Positions 18,119 through 26,717 of a DNA stretch of 64,000 nt are shown here, one piece after another. The stretch is from Burkholderia sp. D-99. GTDB taxonomy: Bacteria > Pseudomonadota > Gammaproteobacteria > Burkholderiales > Burkholderiaceae. The stretch's first letter is position 1, and the number at the start of each line of letters is the position of its first letter. The stretch covers positions 62,001 to 126,000 of the forward strand of contig NZ_JAAOXM010000004.1 in NCBI RefSeq assembly GCF_011605345.1, given 5' to 3'. A model generated the notes under the pieces. That model was not told where the DNA came from, searched no databases, and was given only the letters and a program-made list of their open reading frames with translations. The translations under genes and the position numbers were made by a program.

Positions 18119-18912
18119 TAGTCGATGAGTTACGGCCGACGCTCGGCGTGGTCGGGGGCATGGGGCCCCTCGCCGGCGTGAAATTCGTTGAGAACCTCCT
18201 GGCTTCCACGCCCGTCGACAGCGAGCGCGATCATCTTCGCGTGCTCCTCGACAATGATCCGCTCATTCCTGACAGACTGACTGCCTATCGCGGCACAGGA
18301 GTTTCGCCCGCGGGCGCCATCCAGGCGCGCATCGAGGGCCTTGCACGCCTGGGCGTGACCGCGGTGGCCGTGCCATGCAATGCAGTGCACTACTTCCGAC
18401 GAGAGATCGCTGACGTCTTGCCGGTGCCGTGGTTGGATATGATCGCGATGGTCGGTCGATCAGTGGCGCGCCGATCGAGCCGGCCACTCATCCTCGGCGC
18501 ATTCATCACGGTTCAGGAATCCCTCTACACGCCCTACCTGCCGGGATGCACGTATCCCGGACCAGAACTGAATTCCGAGATCTTCCGGGCAATCGATGCG
18601 ATCAAGTCCTTTCAGATCGGCAGCGATCCAACTGAATCCTGCGCCGAGGTGGCTCGACTACGTTCGTTGATCGAGTCCCAGGATTGCGATGCAGTCGTTC
18701 TCGCCTGTACCGAGCTGACTGTGATCCGTGATCTCCCGGGATTGCGTGTGCCCGTGATAGACAGCTCGCTCGAATATGCGCGCCTGGTTTCCGAGGCGCT
18801 GCGCGACCCGCTGGCGCACGGACTGCTCGGCGACTGCGGTCTGCCCCCGCAATCCGCTAACGCACACACACCATTCGATCAATCATTCCATCAACCAGTC
18901 GTTCGATGGTGA
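18115..18912 (+). CDS. Aspartate/glutamate racemase-family protein
   Basis: A 265-residue PLP-independent racemase-fold protein. It starts with PTLGVVGGMGPLAG, has VPCNAVHYF with Cys88 and VLACTEL with Cys198. These are the two cysteines that act as the acid/base pair in Asp and Glu racemases. It may epimerise an amino-acid intermediate, or have been recruited as an isomerase or decarboxylase like other family members. It is coupled to the membrane methyltransferase by ATGA and closes the plus operon. Its 3' end overlaps the convergent oxygenase gene by 30 bp. Confidence 0.9.
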   Translation: MIVDELRPTLGVVGGMGPLAGVKFVENLLASTPVDSERDHLRVLLDNDPLIPDRLTAYRGTGVSPAGAIQARIEGLARLGVTAVAVPCNAVHYFRREIADVLPVPWLDMIAMVGRSVARRSSRPLILGAFITVQESLYTPYLPGCTYPGPELNSEIFRAIDAIKSFQIGSDPTESCAEVARLRSLIESQDCDAVVLACTELTVIRDLPGLRVPVIDSSLEYARLVSEALRDPLAHGLLGDCGLPPQSANAHTPFDQSFHQPVVRW

Positions 18913-19902
18913 AAAGACGCTGGTCGAGTAGCCGCCGATCGCCGCAGCGATCAAGCGCACCCGATTGGGCCAGTTGACGAACCGCATCATGCTGCGTAGC
19001 GCATCGAGCCCGGCCGGTCGATGAAACCCGAATCGAAGCGCAGCGTCGTACGCGGCGACCACCGAAAACTGCAGTCCTTCCGAACGCGCCATAACGGCGT
19101 GCCAATACAGGTTCGGGAAATACAACGCATTCCCAGGTTCCAGCAATACGCGGGCCGGACGCAATTGCTTCGTTTCCGGCACTGTATCGACCAAGTCGCT
19201 TCCGTAGAGATTTCCGCCTCGAGCCCTGACCACGCTCGAGATTTTCTTGAAGATCTCGAACGTCAGGCGCCCGTCGGGCAGCAACAGGATTTCCTTCGTC
19301 CCGATCACCTGTACGAGCACCTGTTCAGAATACGGATGGAAGTGCCAATCCGTGTAGGTTGCCTTCCCGACAAATGCTCGCCATTCCGGAAACACCGTCA
19401 ACTTCCGTGTAAGCCGCTCGCAGAACGGCAGGTCATGGATGTCAGGCAACAACGACGTGAACAAGTCACTCTCGATCGCGGGATAGAGTCCGGGCACAAC
19501 GCGTCCAAAGACACCCTTGATGGACATCGAATCCGAGGTATCGCCTGTGCAGGCTTCACCGACCCGCGCGAGGAACGCCTCGAACGAAAGCGTCTGCCGC
19601 TGTACGTTGGGCTCGCGGGGGTCGCTTCCCGTGGGCTGCTCGCTTCGCGACTTCGGCTGGAGCGAGACGACCCCCAGACGGGCAAGGACCGGCTTCTCGC
19701 CGCATCGCTCGATCAAGTAGCTATGCTCGGGCCATTTCTGCAAGGCGGGCCAATGGGACGCTGCCCCCTCGATAAGGCAAGGCCGGCTTCGCACGACGAA
19801 GTCCCTATGGAAGCTCTCCGGCGTCAATGACGAAGCAGGTACTCGAGCAATCTCGGTCGCGGCGTCGTAGTTCGGAAATCTTGAAAGGTCCCAAGGATAC
19901 AT
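18883..19902 (-). CDS. Cupin/JmjC-like (FIH-type) 2-oxoglutarate oxygenase homologue
   Basis: A 339-residue protein of the cupin_8/JmjC type. The iron-binding region reads TDWHFHPYSEQVLVQVIGTKE (split here as TDWHFHP and YSEQVL), with H187-x-H189. The distal histidine is H268 in FPNLYWHAV. Canonical members have H-x-D/E in the first pair, so the acidic ligand is apparently replaced by histidine. This may change metal geometry or remove hydroxylase activity. It is the last gene of the minus operon, 44 bp after the PIG-L gene. ATG at 19902 lacks a clear ribosome site. Function in the pathway is not deducible; hydroxylation is the default guess. Confidence 0.82.
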   Translation of the reverse strand: MYPWDLSRFPNYDAATEIARVPASSLTPESFHRDFVVRSRPCLIEGAASHWPALQKWPEHSYLIERCGEKPVLARLGVVSLQPKSRSEQPTGSDPREPNVQRQTLSFEAFLARVGEACTGDTSDSMSIKGVFGRVVPGLYPAIESDLFTSLLPDIHDLPFCERLTRKLTVFPEWRAFVGKATYTDWHFHPYSEQVLVQVIGTKEILLLPDGRLTFEIFKKISSVVRARGGNLYGSDLVDTVPETKQLRPARVLLEPGNALYFPNLYWHAVMARSEGLQFSVVAAYDAALRFGFHRPAGLDALRSMMRFVNWPNRVRLIAAAIGGYSTSVFSPSNDWLME

Positions 19903-19946
19903 GGCGATCGAAAGTGAAAGAGGAAGAGGAATTTTCAGCCGATGAT

Positions 19947-20729
19947 TCAGGAATCGATCAAGGGGTCCAGCAACCGCTTCGCCCGATCGTCAACCCAACA
20001 CCGCTCGCCGCCTCGCTCCGCGACTTGGCGAGCGAGCTCGCCAAGTTCGGATGGTGAGAACTGCGACGCATAGCAGGAGAGGTCATCGATCCAGTCATCG
20101 GCGGCGAAACGCCCTGCAAGGCGGACGGGAACGAGTGAGCGGCATGCGTGCTCGGCGAGACGAGCCGCCTGGTTCGCAAGGTCGTCGGGGCTAGCCCGAA
20201 GCGCATAGGGCTGATCTTCGTAGCACAAGAGCGGGGCATCGCCTGCCGCCGCGATCCCTGCCCACAGGCATGCCAAGTGATCCCTGTGACCGACGGCCAT
20301 CGGCACAGCCCAGATTTCACCGTCCCTTCGCCGCGCGCGCAACGCAGTGGCCAAGCGATCGACGAGCTCGCTGCCCGGCCCGTAAGCCCTCTGCACGTGC
20401 TCGCGGCCCTGGACGGACCAGTCGGCCCGGAGGGGACCATCCACGAAGTCAAGCGAGCAAACCGCCCCCGCCGTGCCGAACCGATTGATGAACGCTTCAT
20501 CCTCTCGGCGTCGCATTTCCGACACGCCCTCGGTGGTCACCGACCCGGTGACCTGCGGCGCCCACGCAGTGATGGTGAAGCAGCTCAGGATACGGAAATT
20601 GCCGCCCGCAGCTACTACGCGCCGAAGGGTATGGGAGAGCGACAGCGCGGCGTCGTCACGGTGGGGTGACACCACGTCCATCGAAATCACTTGTGAGCAC
20701 ACGCTGTAGGCTCCCAGGTTGTTATGCAC
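19947..20729 (-). CDS. PIG-L family deacetylase-like protein
   Basis: A 260-residue LmbE/PIG-L protein (zinc-dependent N-deacetylases such as MshB and BtrD). The zinc motif normally read as PHPDDE is SPHRDDAAL here (H23, D25, D26), and the downstream HxxH is VGHRDHLA (H148, H151). The second Pro and the Glu of the usual motif are lost, but the His/Asp zinc ligands appear kept. The start is uncertain: GTG at 20729 or ATG at 20681 (MDVVSPHRDD), neither with a good ribosome site. It could remove an acetyl or other acyl group placed by the neighbouring GNAT protein (inference). Confidence 0.85.
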   Translation of the reverse strand: MHNNLGAYSVCSQVISMDVVSPHRDDAALSLSHTLRRVVAAGGNFRILSCFTITAWAPQVTGSVTTEGVSEMRRREDEAFINRFGTAGAVCSLDFVDGPLRADWSVQGREHVQRAYGPGSELVDRLATALRARRRDGEIWAVPMAVGHRDHLACLWAGIAAAGDAPLLCYEDQPYALRASPDDLANQAARLAEHACRSLVPVRLAGRFAADDWIDDLSCYASQFSPSELGELARQVAERGGERCWVDDRAKRLLDPLIDS

Positions 20730-20763
20730 TCGGCGGCACTACTGTCAAGTGCAGTTGGGGGCG

Positions 20764-21726
20764 TCACCCCGCCGATCCGGGCTCGTGAACATGCTTCACG
20801 GGGATGACGTACTGATCACAAACGAATCCATCAAACCAGCGCTTGTAGAAGGCAAGGGACCGTGAGTCTGCCCATTGCATCCGTGCGAACCCGTGACCAC
20901 GTTGCCTGAGCGACAGCATGCAGGCATGGACAAGGGACCTGAAGACGTCTCCGCCCCGGTGGGACGACGAGACGGCCGCTGGGCCGACCGCCCCCAGCGG
21001 AGCGTTGAATGAACCAGCGACACAGAACCCGACGATTGTGCCCAGATCGTAAGCGACATGCGCGATCGGGTTGGCACGGCGAAGCGCCGATTCGACCTCG
21101 GCCACGAAGCCCGGAACCTCCCGGCGAGTGAACGCACGGAGTTCGTCGCATGCGGGATCAACGGCGTGATCGAGCGCTCGCAGCAGAACACCTTCCGGAG
21201 GCCGAAGATCTCCCAGGCGCAACAGGTCGACAGCCATGTCGTGCGTCGACACACGTCTCGCGTACCCAAGCGCATCCGCGAAATGTGCGATCGAGAGATC
21301 ATGGGCCGCGGCACCGGGGTACAGGTAGTTGGGTACCGAGCAGTAAAGCCAGATCCGATCAACCCCTCGCGAGGTGACGCTCTTTTCCACCGCCTCGACC
21401 AACTGCCTTCCGACTCCACGCCTTCGGAAGGTTGGATCCACGAGGATCGTCCGGATTCCACCGATGCGTCGCTCGCCCGTCGTATGGATGTCAAACGAGG
21501 CTGCGGCGACGAGCTCGGCGCCTCGCATGGCGATCATGAGCCTCTCGTCTGGCCCGCGATATCGCGGAAACAATTTTTCTTCGATCAATTCGGGATGGCT
21601 CCGGAACGCCGGAACACACCGCCTCGCCAGCCTGTTCACGCCATCGGCCTGCGTCGTCGATGGTGGCCCATGAGCAATCTCATGGAAGACAAGGAACTCC
21701 TGCGGTGCGCGAGGCGATTCATTCAT
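20764..21726 (-). CDS. Double-GNAT acyltransferase
   Basis: A 320-residue protein with two GNAT-like halves. The first (about 60-135) has the acetyl-CoA loop in ILVDPTFRRRGVGRQLVEAV. The second (about 225-305) has VSSSHRGGDVFRSLVHACM and a C-terminal FYKRWFDGF strand, with a more degenerate loop. Two-domain GNATs include MshD-type acetyltransferases and some aminoacyl-transferring enzymes. It overlaps the Rieske gene start-to-end by 8 bp, so the two are cotranscribed. Acetylation of an amine, reversed by the adjacent PIG-L protein, would make a protect/deprotect pair (inference). Confidence 0.85.
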   Translation of the reverse strand: MNESPRAPQEFLVFHEIAHGPPSTTQADGVNRLARRCVPAFRSHPELIEEKLFPRYRGPDERLMIAMRGAELVAAASFDIHTTGERRIGGIRTILVDPTFRRRGVGRQLVEAVEKSVTSRGVDRIWLYCSVPNYLYPGAAAHDLSIAHFADALGYARRVSTHDMAVDLLRLGDLRPPEGVLLRALDHAVDPACDELRAFTRREVPGFVAEVESALRRANPIAHVAYDLGTIVGFCVAGSFNAPLGAVGPAAVSSSHRGGDVFRSLVHACMLSLRQRGHGFARMQWADSRSLAFYKRWFDGFVCDQYVIPVKHVHEPGSAG

Positions 21727-22918
21727 CAGATGTCACCGTCCCGCGCACTGAGTGGGGCGAACTGGCGCCCGAGCTGGCGCTCAGGCATCGCCGTATTTCG
21801 TCGTGATACGCCTGTAGCACGGATTCGTTCCGCCCAAAGATAAAGCCGTCGCTGGCCCCGGCCGAGATGCCGCGCTGGACGCGCTCCATGGCCCTGAAGT
21901 CCTCGTCGTAGACCGCCTGCGAGATGAGGTCCCAGTTATTCTGCCAGTGTCGAGTGGCTCGATCCGCGACGCGACCATCCGGACGGAGCAGCGCCGTGCG
22001 CACCTGGCATTCACCCGGATGCCGACCAGGAAAGAACGAGTAGACCTGAACATGTTCTCGCTGGAAGAGATAAACGGTATTCGGGAACAGGAGGTAAATG
22101 AACACGCAGTGGTCTGTGAGTGCCCATTCGTTCGCCGACTTCGTCGCCACATCGGCGAAGGAAGGTCGTGCTGCCGTGATGCGATAATGCGATCCGAGTT
22201 TCTCGGACGTCATGAGCCCATCCAGGAAGTGTGCGGCGATGGACGTACGATGTAGTGTGGAGATATGAAAAATCTCCAGAAAGGTCTCAACACCGAGCTT
22301 CCAGTTGAACGCGTGGGTCGTCACGCGCTGCGCGAACACACGGGCGCACGATCCGGCGAACCCGGCCAATTCGTCGTCAAGCGTCGGCCCTAGAAATGCC
22401 TCGACCGACAAATCCTGACCTGGCGTGAGGAGCACCCAGACAAGCCCGTGGCGCACCTCCACGGGAAGGCGCCTCAGGGCGAAGTCGTTGAGGGAACATC
22501 CAGCGAACGCGGTCGGATGTCCGAACGAACGACATGTACCATCGTTGCCGTAAACCCAGCCGTGGTACTGGCACACGAATGCCTTTGCATTCCCGGCAGG
22601 CGACTCACAGACGACATTTCCGCGATGCCTGCACACGTTCAGGAATGCCCTTATGGCACCCGAGCGGTCGCGCACCATCAGGATCGGGACGCCGACGATC
22701 TCGCGGGTTACAAAATCGCCGGGGTTTGACAACTCCTCCGCATAGCCGGCCACTAGGGGATGCCCACGAAACAATTCGTGGCGCTCACGATCATGCAGGT
22801 CCGCACACTTGTAGATGTTGGCCGGATGAAGACGGGGCTGCTCGGCGAGTTCCGTTGATCGCGCCGCGAGCAATGCCGACAATTCATCAATGATCCGTCG
22901 CTGCGTCGAAGGGTTCAT
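21719..22918 (-). CDS. Rieske non-heme iron oxygenase, alpha subunit type
   Basis: A 399-residue ring-hydroxylating-type oxygenase. The Rieske cluster motif is C96-RH98 and C116-QYH119 with the usual ~17-residue spacing. The catalytic iron region reads NWKLGVETFLEIFHISTLH, with His218 and His223 as likely ligands. Such enzymes perform hydroxylation, N-oxygenation, desaturation or demethylation on small molecules and need an external reductase; none is in the window. It lies between the TauD-like and GNAT genes in the minus operon. Confidence 0.93.
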   Translation of the reverse strand: MNPSTQRRIIDELSALLAARSTELAEQPRLHPANIYKCADLHDRERHELFRGHPLVAGYAEELSNPGDFVTREIVGVPILMVRDRSGAIRAFLNVCRHRGNVVCESPAGNAKAFVCQYHGWVYGNDGTCRSFGHPTAFAGCSLNDFALRRLPVEVRHGLVWVLLTPGQDLSVEAFLGPTLDDELAGFAGSCARVFAQRVTTHAFNWKLGVETFLEIFHISTLHRTSIAAHFLDGLMTSEKLGSHYRITAARPSFADVATKSANEWALTDHCVFIYLLFPNTVYLFQREHVQVYSFFPGRHPGECQVRTALLRPDGRVADRATRHWQNNWDLISQAVYDEDFRAMERVQRGISAGASDGFIFGRNESVLQAYHDEIRRCLSASSGASSPHSVRGTVTSDE

Positions 22919-22992
22919 GAATCGTGCCGGTTATGGCAGGCAATAGTCACCGTTGAGGAAGGGGCGTTAAATGAGGTGTCATCAATGGCCGT

Positions 22993-24033
22993 TCAACGAA
23001 AGATCCGCTCGATCAGGCCAACCTGCAATTGACGCGTGCCAGAGAAGGATTCGCGCCCATGCATGACCGCGTAGTTATCGAGGACCATAATGTCGCCGAC
23101 GTCCATTGTAAATACCGTTTCGGACTGGACCAGCGCATCCCAGATCGACAGCAAATACGCAGGCGGAATGGCACTGCCGTCAGCGAAGGTCACCTGATTC
23201 AGGTGATCGTAGTCACGCCGCTCCATGAGCCTGAGGATGTATCGCGCCTGCGAGGTACGGCCATCGCGCTCTGCCCACCGGAGCATACATTCGGGAGAAT
23301 AATAGTGCGCTTGGTTGAACCAGACCGGCTCCCCGGTTTGCGGATGCTGGCGATAGGCGGATGTCGCTCCGTGCTGGAGCCGCAATGTGCCGTCGTCGCA
23401 CCAAGATGGTACCCAATGGCGTTCCCGGCAGACAATTTCCACGCGAGCAGGATCGTCGGTAGCAAAGACATCCTGCCACGGACGCGACATGCCAGAGGCA
23501 AGGTAGATCGAATGTCGGGGCGGGAGCGATCGCGTCACCAGCACACCTCTCTCGCGAAAGGCGCCCTCGACCTCCGCTGGCAAGGCGGCACGAACCCGTC
23601 TGGAGGCTGCTAGAACACTTCCACCTCCGGTCGCCGACTGCTGGGCACAATAGAAGCATATTGCCTCTGGTGCCTGCGGCAGGTAGGACATCTCATGGTG
23701 CAAGGCGATGCTGTATTCGCCCGGGAGTTCCGTCGCGGAGTAAGTGACGGAACCCAAGCGCGTTCGGGGCGTGCTACCGCCGAGGTAATCCTTCATCGGG
23801 GTCCCCAGGCTACGAAGCAGCGCGGGAAAAACGTCCGCCGGCAGGCCTGCGGAGAAGCCTCTCAGCAGAACGACACCGGCCGACCGCAAGTCACACAGGA
23901 TCGAGTCCCGATGCCCCGACAGCCAGTCTTGGCATTCGTCCATCGAGCGGAACGCCCCCCCTTCGTTGAGGTACATCACGCCGGGAAAATTCGATCGTGA
24001 AACAACGCGGTAGGGGCGGCTGCTCATCTTCAT
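22993..24033 (-). CDS. TauD/SyrP-like Fe(II)/2-oxoglutarate dioxygenase
   Basis: A 346-residue TauD/TfdA-superfamily protein. Iron ligands appear intact: H112-x-E114 in LHHEMSYL and distal H325 in YAVMHGRESF, with R334 in GTRQLQVGL as the likely 2-oxoglutarate anchor. The LHxEMSY form and the DNYAVMHGR ending resemble SyrP-type amino-acid beta-hydroxylases of natural product pathways. Hydroxylation of an amino acid or amino-acid-derived intermediate is likely. Start at 24033 or the second ATG at 24027. It follows the ValRS gene by 74 bp. Confidence 0.9.
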   Translation of the reverse strand: MKMSSRPYRVVSRSNFPGVMYLNEGGAFRSMDECQDWLSGHRDSILCDLRSAGVVLLRGFSAGLPADVFPALLRSLGTPMKDYLGGSTPRTRLGSVTYSATELPGEYSIALHHEMSYLPQAPEAICFYCAQQSATGGGSVLAASRRVRAALPAEVEGAFRERGVLVTRSLPPRHSIYLASGMSRPWQDVFATDDPARVEIVCRERHWVPSWCDDGTLRLQHGATSAYRQHPQTGEPVWFNQAHYYSPECMLRWAERDGRTSQARYILRLMERRDYDHLNQVTFADGSAIPPAYLLSIWDALVQSETVFTMDVGDIMVLDNYAVMHGRESFSGTRQLQVGLIERIFR

Positions 24034-24107
24034 CCGATATCTTCAGCGAGGTGAGTGGATTTGGTGGCCGAACGACGACTAGCGACAGGGCCATCCCTGC
24101 CCGGCAC

Positions 24108-26717
24108 TCATGCGAGGGTCACTTCCAGACTCGGCGACTCGCTCGGTCGATACTCGATCTGCACGACATTCCCGGCATCACGCAGGCTCGATTCCGTGAG
24201 ACGGAGCAGTTGGAGCCGAGCCGGGGTATCGGTGATCGTGAGCCGGGTCACCTCGGCCTTCATAGAGACAGCGGCCTCCGATTTCGCCCGCCGCACTTGG
24301 CTCAGCAAATCACAGGTGACCTCAAGCAACTCGGCGCGCTCGGGGGCGGGCTCGAATCCCTCCAAGATTTCCTGCGCCGTGGGCCAAGGCGACAGATGCA
24401 CGCTGGACGACATCCACCACGACCAAGACTCCTCCGCCACGAAAGGCAGAAACGGTGCGAAGAGCCGCTGGATGGTCGAGAGCGATCGTGCGATCGCATT
24501 TCGGGCCGAACCGGCATGTTGCCGGGATTCACCCGCGTTGTAAGCCCGCACTTTGACAAGCTCGACGTAATCGTCGCAGTACCACCAGAAAAAGTTCTCG
24601 ATCCGTTCCATGGCTCGGCTGTACTCGAATCGTTCGAGGTCGTCGGTCGCCTTTGAGATGACCTCGGAGAGCCGTTGGAGCATGGCCAAGTCGATGGGCT
24701 CGCCAATCGCACCGTCGGGGTCGCCCTCAAATGCCAATCCGAACTTCGAAACGTTGAGCAGCTTCAACGCTAATCGCCGCCCGATTTTCATCTGTTTCTC
24801 TTCGAACGCAGTGTCTGCTCCCGGGCGCCCAAGCGCGGCCCAATAGCGAACGCCGTCCGAGCCGTATTGTTCGAGCAGGGCCTGCGGGGTGACCACGTTG
24901 CCCTTGGATTTCGACATTTTCTTCCGGTCCGGATCGAGGATCCAGCCGGACAGGCAGGCGTTCTTCCAAGGCACGCAGTCATGCTCGAAATGACTGCGCA
25001 CAACGGTGGAGAAGAGCCAGGTCCGGATGATGTCGTGAGCCTGTGGGCGCATGTCCATCGGAAAGACCTTCGAGAACATTTCCGTGTCTTCTTCCCACCC
25101 ACAGGCAATCTGCGGCGTCAGTGAACTAGTCGCCCAAGTGTCCATGACATCCGGATCACCGACGAATCCGCCAGGCTCCCCGCGCTGGGATGCGGCAAAG
25201 CCCGATGGGACGTCGGTCCGAGGATCGATAGGCAGCGAGGCCTCGTCAGGACATATCACGTCCCCATAGTCGATCTCGCCGGCCGCATCCACCCGATACC
25301 AAACAGGAATGGGCACACCAAACACACGCTGTCGACTGACGAGCCAGTCTCCATTCAGGCCACCTACCCAGTTTTCGTACCGCGAGCGCATGTACTCAGG
25401 CTGCCAAGTAAGCTCCGTTCCGCGCTTGAGCAGGCGATCGCGCAGGACGCCATCACGCCCGCCGTTCCGCACATACCACTGCCGGGTTGCAACAATTTCG
25501 AGCGGGCGATCTCCCTTCTCGAAATACTTGACGTAATGCTGGATGGGTCGGGGCTCGCCGATGAGGTCGTTCGTCTCACGCAGTGCGGCCACGAGGATCT
25601 TTCGCGCCTCGCCGACGTACTTCCCCGCGACGGCCACGTACCGAGAGCGAGCCGCCGGGCTCGTCAGCCACTCCGGAGTGTCCGAGGCAAGCCGTCCATC
25701 CTTGCCGATGAGCGATCGGGTCGGCAGGTTAAGTTCGCGCCACCAGACGACGTCAGTCAAATCGCCGAAGGTGCAGACCATGACCGCGCCACTGCCCTTC
25801 GCCGGATCCACGAGATCGTGGACTAGCACGGGCAACGGGACGTCAAATAGCGGCGAGCGCACCGTCGTGCCGATCCGTTCGGTGTAGCGCGCATCTTCCG
25901 GATGCACCAGAATAGCCACGCAGCTGGGAAGCAGCTCAGGTCGCGTCGTCTCGATTACAAGTGGATCCGTGCCGTCCGCGACGAAGCGCAGACTGTGAAA
26001 CATGGCCGAGGATTCACGATCCTCCAGCTCCGCCTGAGCCACCGCCGTCTGAAAAGTGATGTCCCAGAGGCAGGGGGCCAACTGCGTATACACCTCCCCG
26101 CGGTCGAAATTGCGCAAGAACATACGCTGGCTAACGCGCTGGGAACGCTCGTCGATGGTGGCGTAGGTCAAGCCCCAATCGACGGAAACCCCGAGCCTCT
26201 CCCAGAGTTGCCGGAATGCCTGCTCGTCTACATGAGTCAGCTTGTGACACAACTCGACGAAATTTCGGCGATTGATCCGTACGAAATCGCTGCGCCTCTC
26301 CGCCGCCTTTCCCGGTGGAACGAATTGGGGTTCATACGGGAGGTCCGGATCACTCAACACTCCGTAGAAATTCTCGACGCGCCGTTCGGTCGGCAATCCA
26401 TTGTCGTCCCATCCCATCGGATAGAAGATCGTCTTCCCCCGCATTCGTTGGTAGCGGGCAATGATGTCCGTGTGTGTGTAACTGAAGACGTGGCCGACGT
26501 GAAGTGAGCCGGAAACGGTCGGCGGGGGTGTATCAATCGAGAAAACGTCGGCGCGGTCGGCATGCCGGTCGAATGCGTAGACACGCTCCTGCTGCCACAC
26601 CTCCGACCATTTCATTTCCAGCGATTCGAGCGCCAGCCTTTCCGGGAGGATGGGCTTGATTCGACGAACGAGATTGCGTCCGGAAATATCTCTTTTCTTT
26701 TGCGATGAATCGAGCAT
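24108..26717 (-). CDS. Second valyl-tRNA synthetase of archaeal/actinobacterial type (probable self-resistance or tRNA supply)
   Basis: An 869-residue class I synthetase. HVGH (73-76) is the HIGH signature and KMSKS is at 600-604. ValRS identity is supported by YPMGWDDNGLPTERRVENF (99-117), the editing-domain segment IETTRPELLPS (255-265) and the C-terminal anticodon helices. The GWDDNGLPTERRV signature belongs, as I recall, to the ValS type of archaea, Rickettsiales and actinobacteria. The usual proteobacterial enzyme carries a TDHAGIATQ-type signature, is about 950 residues and ends in a coiled coil, which is absent here. This is therefore a transferred, cluster-specific copy. It heads the minus operon. 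Known parallels for such duplicates are resistance (borrelidin, obafluorin, mupirocin) and aminoacyl-tRNA supply (VlmL in valanimycin). Confidence 0.93.
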   Translation of the reverse strand: MLDSSQKKRDISGRNLVRRIKPILPERLALESLEMKWSEVWQQERVYAFDRHADRADVFSIDTPPPTVSGSLHVGHVFSYTHTDIIARYQRMRGKTIFYPMGWDDNGLPTERRVENFYGVLSDPDLPYEPQFVPPGKAAERRSDFVRINRRNFVELCHKLTHVDEQAFRQLWERLGVSVDWGLTYATIDERSQRVSQRMFLRNFDRGEVYTQLAPCLWDITFQTAVAQAELEDRESSAMFHSLRFVADGTDPLVIETTRPELLPSCVAILVHPEDARYTERIGTTVRSPLFDVPLPVLVHDLVDPAKGSGAVMVCTFGDLTDVVWWRELNLPTRSLIGKDGRLASDTPEWLTSPAARSRYVAVAGKYVGEARKILVAALRETNDLIGEPRPIQHYVKYFEKGDRPLEIVATRQWYVRNGGRDGVLRDRLLKRGTELTWQPEYMRSRYENWVGGLNGDWLVSRQRVFGVPIPVWYRVDAAGEIDYGDVICPDEASLPIDPRTDVPSGFAASQRGEPGGFVGDPDVMDTWATSSLTPQIACGWEEDTEMFSKVFPMDMRPQAHDIIRTWLFSTVVRSHFEHDCVPWKNACLSGWILDPDRKKMSKSKGNVVTPQALLEQYGSDGVRYWAALGRPGADTAFEEKQMKIGRRLALKLLNVSKFGLAFEGDPDGAIGEPIDLAMLQRLSEVISKATDDLERFEYSRAMERIENFFWWYCDDYVELVKVRAYNAGESRQHAGSARNAIARSLSTIQRLFAPFLPFVAEESWSWWMSSSVHLSPWPTAQEILEGFEPAPERAELLEVTCDLLSQVRRAKSEAAVSMKAEVTRLTITDTPARLQLLRLTESSLRDAGNVVQIEYRPSESPSLEVTLA

